The notes under the pieces were generated by a model. It ran no database searches and was not told the DNA's origin. It saw only the letters and a program-made list of their open reading frames with translations. From a virus, in IMG/VR virus record IMGVR_UViG_3300050821_011183, positions 1-32,807 of that record: a stretch of DNA of 32,807 nucleotides; one strand, given 5' to 3'. Shown here piece after piece: positions 29,847 through 32,807 of this stretch. The position numbers were made by a program, and so were the translations under genes. Each line of letters starts with the position of its first letter. The stretch's first letter is position 1.

Positions 29847-30416
29847 ATGCCGAAAACATCTTTGTCGATCCAGCAACGTTTGCCGGTGATTGGTGATCTG
29901 GTGCCGCTGCCGCCAACCGATGACGAAGAAGACCTCGTGTACTACATGCTGATCGACGACGACAAGATCAAGATCGGTCACGGCAACGTCGAGCAACGTC
30001 GACGCGTCTATCAAACGACCGCACGGTCGCCCATCCTGGTACTGGCCACCGAGCCTGGTGGTGCCGCTGTGGAACGTGAACGGCACACGACGTTCGAGTG
30101 TTTTCACATCCCAAATGCCCCGAAAGAGCTTTTTCGACCAGACGCCGCGCTGCTATTCGCAATCGAACGGATCAATGAAACCCAACGGGCGCATCAGACG
30201 GTCGATGAAACGTTCACCACAGTTGAACGGCTGATCGACGCCTTCGACCAAGAGCAGGAGTCTCGACGTCGTTGGGAAGAACATGCGCGACGTGCACATG
30301 CAGCGCTCGAGGGCTCGATGGCGATCGTCGACCGGCTGGTCAAGCTATACGAGCGTGAGAAATCCGCGTGCGCGCATCTGGCCTATCGGTTGTGTTCGGT
30401 CGTTGGCCTCGTCTAG
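29847..30416 (+). CDS. GIY-YIG-like (T5orf172/MUG113) protein
   Basis: 189 aa. DLVYYMLIDDDKIKIGHGNVEQRRRVYQTT resembles the GIY-YIG fold: YYM for the first motif, IKIG for the second, RRR following; GGAAVERERHTTFECFHI carries the Glu of the family and ELFRPD ends the domain at about 95. The C-terminal half is a long charged coiled coil (DEQESRRRWEEHARRAHAAL). Base composition is clearly lower in GC than the neighbours, a sign of separate acquisition. It might be a homing-type or anti-competitor endonuclease; nuclease activity is not proven. Confidence 0.72.
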   Translation: MPKTSLSIQQRLPVIGDLVPLPPTDDEEDLVYYMLIDDDKIKIGHGNVEQRRRVYQTTARSPILVLATEPGGAAVERERHTTFECFHIPNAPKELFRPDAALLFAIERINETQRAHQTVDETFTTVERLIDAFDQEQESRRRWEEHARRAHAALEGSMAIVDRLVKLYEREKSACAHLAYRLCSVVGLV

Positions 30417-30420
30417 TCGA

Positions 30421-30915
30421 ATGAGTCTGCACTTCACGGTCTACGGGGCGGCGACGCCGAAAGGCTCGATGAAGGCCTTCATTCCGAAGGGCTGGAAGCG
30501 CGCGATCCTCACCGACTCGAACGAGAAGCTGAAGTCGTGGCAGCAGCTCGTGGCCGAAGGCGCGAACCATGCGCGCCAGCAGCAGCCGCCCAGCGAACGC
30601 GGCCTGATGATGGGCGCCGTCCGGTTGACGCTCGCGTTCTATCTCCCGCGCCCGAAGAAGTACCAACGCGGCGGCGTCAACCCGGCGCACGTGTCCGCGC
30701 CGGACGTGGACAAACTGGTCCGCGGCGTCACCGATGCGCTCAAGCGCGTGGCCTGGGTCGATGACAGCCAGGTCGTCGATCTGATCGCGATGAAACGCTA
30801 CGCGGCCGTCGAGCAGCCGCCCTACGTCGAAGTCTGGGTCGAACCGTCCGCCGGCGTCGTGCCGCTCGAGCGCGACCAGCCGTTGTTCACATCCGCAGTG
30901 ATGGAGGCGAAATGA
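30421..30915 (+). CDS. rusA: RusA-family Holliday junction resolvase
   Basis: 164 aa from the ATG at 30421. GAATPKGSMKAF near the N-terminus, FYLPRPKKY, and SAPDVDKLVRGVTDALKRVAWVDDSQV give the RusA (PF05866) signature with acidic residues D95, D97 and D114/D115 as catalytic metal ligands. It cuts recombination junctions and branched DNA before packaging. The 4-bp overlap with the next gene (ATGA) shows coupling. Confidence 0.93.
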   Translation: MSLHFTVYGAATPKGSMKAFIPKGWKRAILTDSNEKLKSWQQLVAEGANHARQQQPPSERGLMMGAVRLTLAFYLPRPKKYQRGGVNPAHVSAPDVDKLVRGVTDALKRVAWVDDSQVVDLIAMKRYAAVEQPPYVEVWVEPSAGVVPLERDQPLFTSAVMEAK

Positions 30916-31514
30916 GACGGCTTACCCTGATCGGGTTGGTGACGATGCTGCTCTTCCTGGCCGCGTGTTCGCTGCTCTTCCTGGTGGCGTGCTCCCAGAT
31001 CACGATCGACAACACGAGCGGCGGCGGCACGGGCGGGTCAGGGGGCTCCGGCGGATCGGGCGGCACGGGCGGGAGTCCCACGAGCCCGACACCGACACCG
31101 AGCACCGGCGGGAATCGAGCGCCCGATCCCCCGTCGGGCGCCATCCTCGCGCTGCCGTCGAATGCGCAAGGCATCGCGGCGACGTACGCCAGCAACAACG
31201 CGACGCTCCTCTCGACGTCGTCATGCCCGACGACGAATCCGACCGGCGGGTGGGCGTACCTCGATGGCCTGGTGCGGGCCCTGCGCGCCAGTGACACCCG
31301 TTGGGGTTATCTCCAAAAGCCGGGCGGATCGGTCGCGCTCGACATCGTCGCGTACCACGCGACGGCCGGGCCCGACGTCACCGGCGCGACCGGCGTGTAC
31401 ATCGTCGACGTGATCAACAGCGTGTGTGCCGTGCTGCCGGCGACGCCGGGCGCGCAATGGTTCGTGAGCGCGTACGACCCGGCCGGCATCTGGTCGACCC
31501 GTGGGCAATTCTGA
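30912..31514 (+). CDS. Secreted lipoprotein with duplicated lipobox
   Basis: 200 aa. The N-terminus MRRLTLIGLVTMLLFLAACS is a lipoprotein signal; a second copy LLFLVACS follows at once, giving Cys19 and Cys27 as possible lipid sites. A Gly/Ser/Thr/Pro linker runs to about residue 70 (GGTGGSGGSGGSGGTGG), then a folded domain: WAYLDGLVRALRASDTRWGYLQKPGGS, DIVAYHATAGPD, GVYIVDVINSVCA. Domain pattern recalled from phage and metagenome proteins of unknown role. As an early-region lipoprotein it may alter the lysogen surface, for example in superinfection exclusion. Confidence 0.78.
   Translation: MRRLTLIGLVTMLLFLAACSLLFLVACSQITIDNTSGGGTGGSGGSGGSGGTGGSPTSPTPTPSTGGNRAPDPPSGAILALPSNAQGIAATYASNNATLLSTSSCPTTNPTGGWAYLDGLVRALRASDTRWGYLQKPGGSVALDIVAYHATAGPDVTGATGVYIVDVINSVCAVLPATPGAQWFVSAYDPAGIWSTRGQF
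30947..30994. repeat. Tandem 24-bp duplication encoding the two lipoboxes
   Basis: GCTGCTCTTCCTGG begins both units (30947-30970 and 30971-30994); 21 of 24 bases agree. It encodes the repeated LLFL-AC residues of the lipoprotein. Unit length is a multiple of three, so the frame is kept. Confidence 0.85.
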
Positions 31515-31670
31515 ATGACTGAGGACCTCGACATCATCGACGACGAAACGCGGACATGCGAGGAGTGCGGAGACCGGTATCCCGATCACGCTGGTGCAAC
31601 GTGCGAAACGTGCGACATCTGGATTTGCGTGAACTGCCAACCTGATCACGTTCACGAAACGCGATCGTGA
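31515..31670 (+). CDS. Small multi-zinc-finger protein
   Basis: 51 aa, ATG at 31515 immediately after the lipoprotein stop. CEECGDRYPDHAGATCETC then CVNCQPDHVHE gives three CxxC pairs and several histidines, a RING- or B-box-like cross-braced pattern. No other domain fits in this length. An adaptor or host-protein-binding role is possible but unproven. Confidence 0.65.
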   Translation: MTEDLDIIDDETRTCEECGDRYPDHAGATCETCDIWICVNCQPDHVHETRS

Positions 31671-31688
31671 AACTCGAGGAGGTGACCC

Positions 31689-31826
31689 GTGTTCGACCTC
31701 GCGCTCGTCGGCGCGCTCGTCGTGTTCGGCCTCGTGGTGCTCGGCGGCGCCTGGTGGGAAGTCCGCCGCGCTCGAGACGTCGTGACGCCGCTCGAGGCGC
31801 GCCGGCGCCTGATGCGGAAATCCTGA
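31689..31826 (+). CDS. Small single-span membrane protein
   Basis: 45 aa, GTG start at 31689 with the strong ribosome-binding site GAGGAGG upstream. FDLALVGALVVFGLVVLGGAWW spans about residues 2-23, then a basic cytoplasmic-type tail (EVRRARD, EARRRLMRKS). Probable N-out/C-in membrane protein. It could be a second holin-like or an exclusion factor; function unknown. The 91 bp to the next start hold no clear gene. Confidence 0.65.
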   Translation: MFDLALVGALVVFGLVVLGGAWWEVRRARDVVTPLEARRRLMRKS

Positions 31827-31917
31827 GAGGGCTGATCGGGCTGACCGGGCCCTGGACCGGTGACACCCTCTGGCGCACCGACGGGCCGACCTGGGTCTGC
31901 TGGGTGCGGTGCGACTT

Positions 31918-32807
31918 GTGACCCGGACGTACTACAACGAAATCGACGAGTATTGCGTAGCCTGGCTGCGCGCGTTGATGCAGGCGAAGCAGATCCCCGA
32001 TGGCGAAATCGATACCCGGTCAATTGTCGATGTTCAGCCCGACGACCTCCGAGGCTTCCGGCACTGTCATTGGTTCGCCGGCATTGGGGGATGGCCGTAC
32101 GCCCTCCGACTCGCCGCCTGGCCCGACGACCGCGAGGTCTGGACTGGAAGCTGTCCCTGTCAACCGTTCTCGGCTGCGGGGCACGGTGTTGGGGGCGACG
32201 ATCCGCGCCACCTTTGGCCGGCGTGGGTTCGCCTCATCGGCGAGTGCCGCCCTCACGTCGTCTTTGGTGAACAGGTTGAAAGCGCGATTACCCACGGGTG
32301 GCTCGACCTTGTTTGCGATGACTTGGAGCGAGAAGGCTACGCCGTCGGGGCGTGTGGTTTGCCGGCTGCAAGTGTCGGCGCGCCGCATATCCGTCAACGC
32401 ATCTGGATTGTGGGCGACGCCGGCGGCGCGAGATTGGAAAAGCGAATCGGCGAGCGAGGCGTTCGACCAGAAACGGTGGAATCACCACAGAGGAAAACCG
32501 CTGAGCGTGCAGACTACGTTAGCCGCTTGGCCGACAACAACGGCGCAGGACAACGCGTCGTCGGGTGCGAGGAATTACCCGTCGACAGCTACCCATCATG
32601 TCGGAACAACGTTGACGGATGCGGCGAGGCTGGCTGGGACCGGATCGAGTGGATCCCCTGCCGCGACGGGAAATACCGGCCCACTCAACCCGGCCTTCAG
32701 CCGTTGGCTCATGGGATATCCGGCCGAGTGGGACGACTGCGCGGTTACGGCAATGCGATCGTGCCGCACGTCGCGGCGGCGTTCATCGACGCGTACCTGA
32801 CACGGCA
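31918..32807 (+). CDS. dcm: C5-cytosine DNA methyltransferase, 3' end outside window
   Basis: About 296 codons in the window from GTG 31918. The usual N-terminal part [18 protein letters not shown] leads into motif I (HWFAGIGGW, 51-59), motif IV (PCQPFS, catalytic Cys81), motif VI (GEQVES, Glu118), motif VIII (QRIWIVG, 160-166) and motif X ([15 protein letters not shown], 276-290); the part between VIII and X is the target-recognition region and is poor in conserved residues. All catalytic motifs are present. It modifies phage DNA, probably against restriction. The open frame continues to the window edge, where it should stop within a few codons. A 266-codon frame lies inside it. Confidence 0.92.
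   Translation, partial: MTRTYYNEIDEYCVAWLRALMQAKQIPDGEIDTRSIVDVQPDDLRGFRHCHWFAGIGGWPYALRLAAWPDDREVWTGSCPCQPFSAAGHGVGGDDPRHLWPAWVRLIGECRPHVVFGEQVESAITHGWLDLVCDDLEREGYAVGACGLPAASVGAPHIRQRIWIVGDAGGARLEKRIGERGVRPETVESPQRKTAERADYVSRLADNNGAGQRVVGCEELPVDSYPSCRNNVDGCGEAGWDRIEWIPCRDGKYRPTQPGLQPLAHGISGRVGRLRGYGNAIVPHVAAAFIDAYLTR
32000..32800 (+). CDS. Putative overlapping protein inside the C5-methyltransferase gene
   Basis: 266 aa in the +1 frame relative to the methyltransferase, entirely contained in it. N-terminus [18 protein letters not shown]; then [41 protein letters not shown], and [20 protein letters not shown] near the end. I recall proteins with these phrases ([33 protein letters not shown]) in many phage genomes, listed as hypothetical. 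Their recurrence would mean the frame is conserved as protein, though it may also be a by-product of the methyltransferase sequence. No known function. Confidence 0.55.
   Translation: MAKSIPGQLSMFSPTTSEASGTVIGSPALGDGRTPSDSPPGPTTARSGLEAVPVNRSRLRGTVLGATIRATFGRRGFASSASAALTSSLVNRLKARLPTGGSTLFAMTWSEKATPSGRVVCRLQVSARRISVNASGLWATPAARDWKSESASEAFDQKRWNHHRGKPLSVQTTLAAWPTTTAQDNASSGARNYPSTATHHVGTTLTDAARLAGTGSSGSPAATGNTGPLNPAFSRWLMGYPAEWDDCAVTAMRSCRTSRRRSSTRT

Noticed and set aside
31667-31921. An 84-codon plus-strand frame between the membrane protein and the methyltransferase.
   Set aside because: Its first half is an Arg-rich shadow of the 45-aa membrane gene, and the protein-like end ([17 protein letters not shown]) has no start codon of its own.
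1-32807. CRISPR arrays, insertion sequences or transposases.
   Set aside because: No regularly spaced repeats with spacers and no DDE/HUH transposase motifs were seen.

Overview
The window is most of the genome of a temperate, tailed (siphovirus-like) phage of a GC-rich bacterium. The GC content is high (about two thirds by eye). Gene order runs terminase, portal, protease, capsid, connectors, tail, integration site, leftward early genes, repressor/Cro switch, then rightward early genes. The host cannot be named from the sequence. A 46-bp copy of the 3' part of a tRNA-Thr(CGU) gene shows where the phage integrates.

Layout: (1) 1-15.2 kb, rightward: end of a DNA methyltransferase, small and large terminase, HK97-type portal, S49 head protease, capsid, head-tail connectors, tail tube, tail-assembly chaperone with a -1 frameshift, tape measure, and a large tail/baseplate protein. 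(2) 15.2-15.9 kb: small membrane, lipoprotein and proline-rich genes, probably the lysis or host-interaction segment; no endolysin is recognisable anywhere. (3) 15.9-16.3 kb: attP, with the tRNA-Thr half gene between two 25-bp direct repeats. (4) 16.3-18.8 kb, leftward: a tightly overlapping operon of brnT toxin, brnA antitoxin, an unknown gene, a free-standing copy of the integrase arm-binding domain, and the integrase. (5) 18.8-22.0 kb, leftward: ten small early genes, mostly joined by 4-bp overlaps and rich in zinc-binding and helix-turn-helix proteins. (6) 22.0-23.1 kb: a CI-like repressor facing a Cro-like gene across a consensus promoter. (7) 23.1-32.8 kb, rightward: a recombination pair (putative annealing protein and a Cas4-like Fe-S nuclease), excisionase-like HTH, a protein with a RAMP-type glycine-rich loop, replication proteins around an iteron-like region, a GIY-YIG-like protein, RusA, a lipoprotein, and a C5-cytosine methyltransferase that runs off the end of the window.

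Because attP is uninterrupted with phage genes on both sides, the sequence comes from free or circular phage DNA, not from an integrated prophage. The methyltransferase fragments at the two ends fit a nearly complete, circularly permuted genome with a small piece missing.

The most unusual points are: an integrase arm-binding domain duplicated as a separate gene with its own coiled coil, co-translated with integrase and with a BrnT/BrnA toxin-antitoxin from one strong promoter; a 266-codon open frame wholly inside the C5-methyltransferase gene that appears to be a second protein-coding gene; and a phage protein with the glycine-rich loop typical of RAMP (Cas6/Cas7-like) proteins whose loop codons also hold the start of the next gene.
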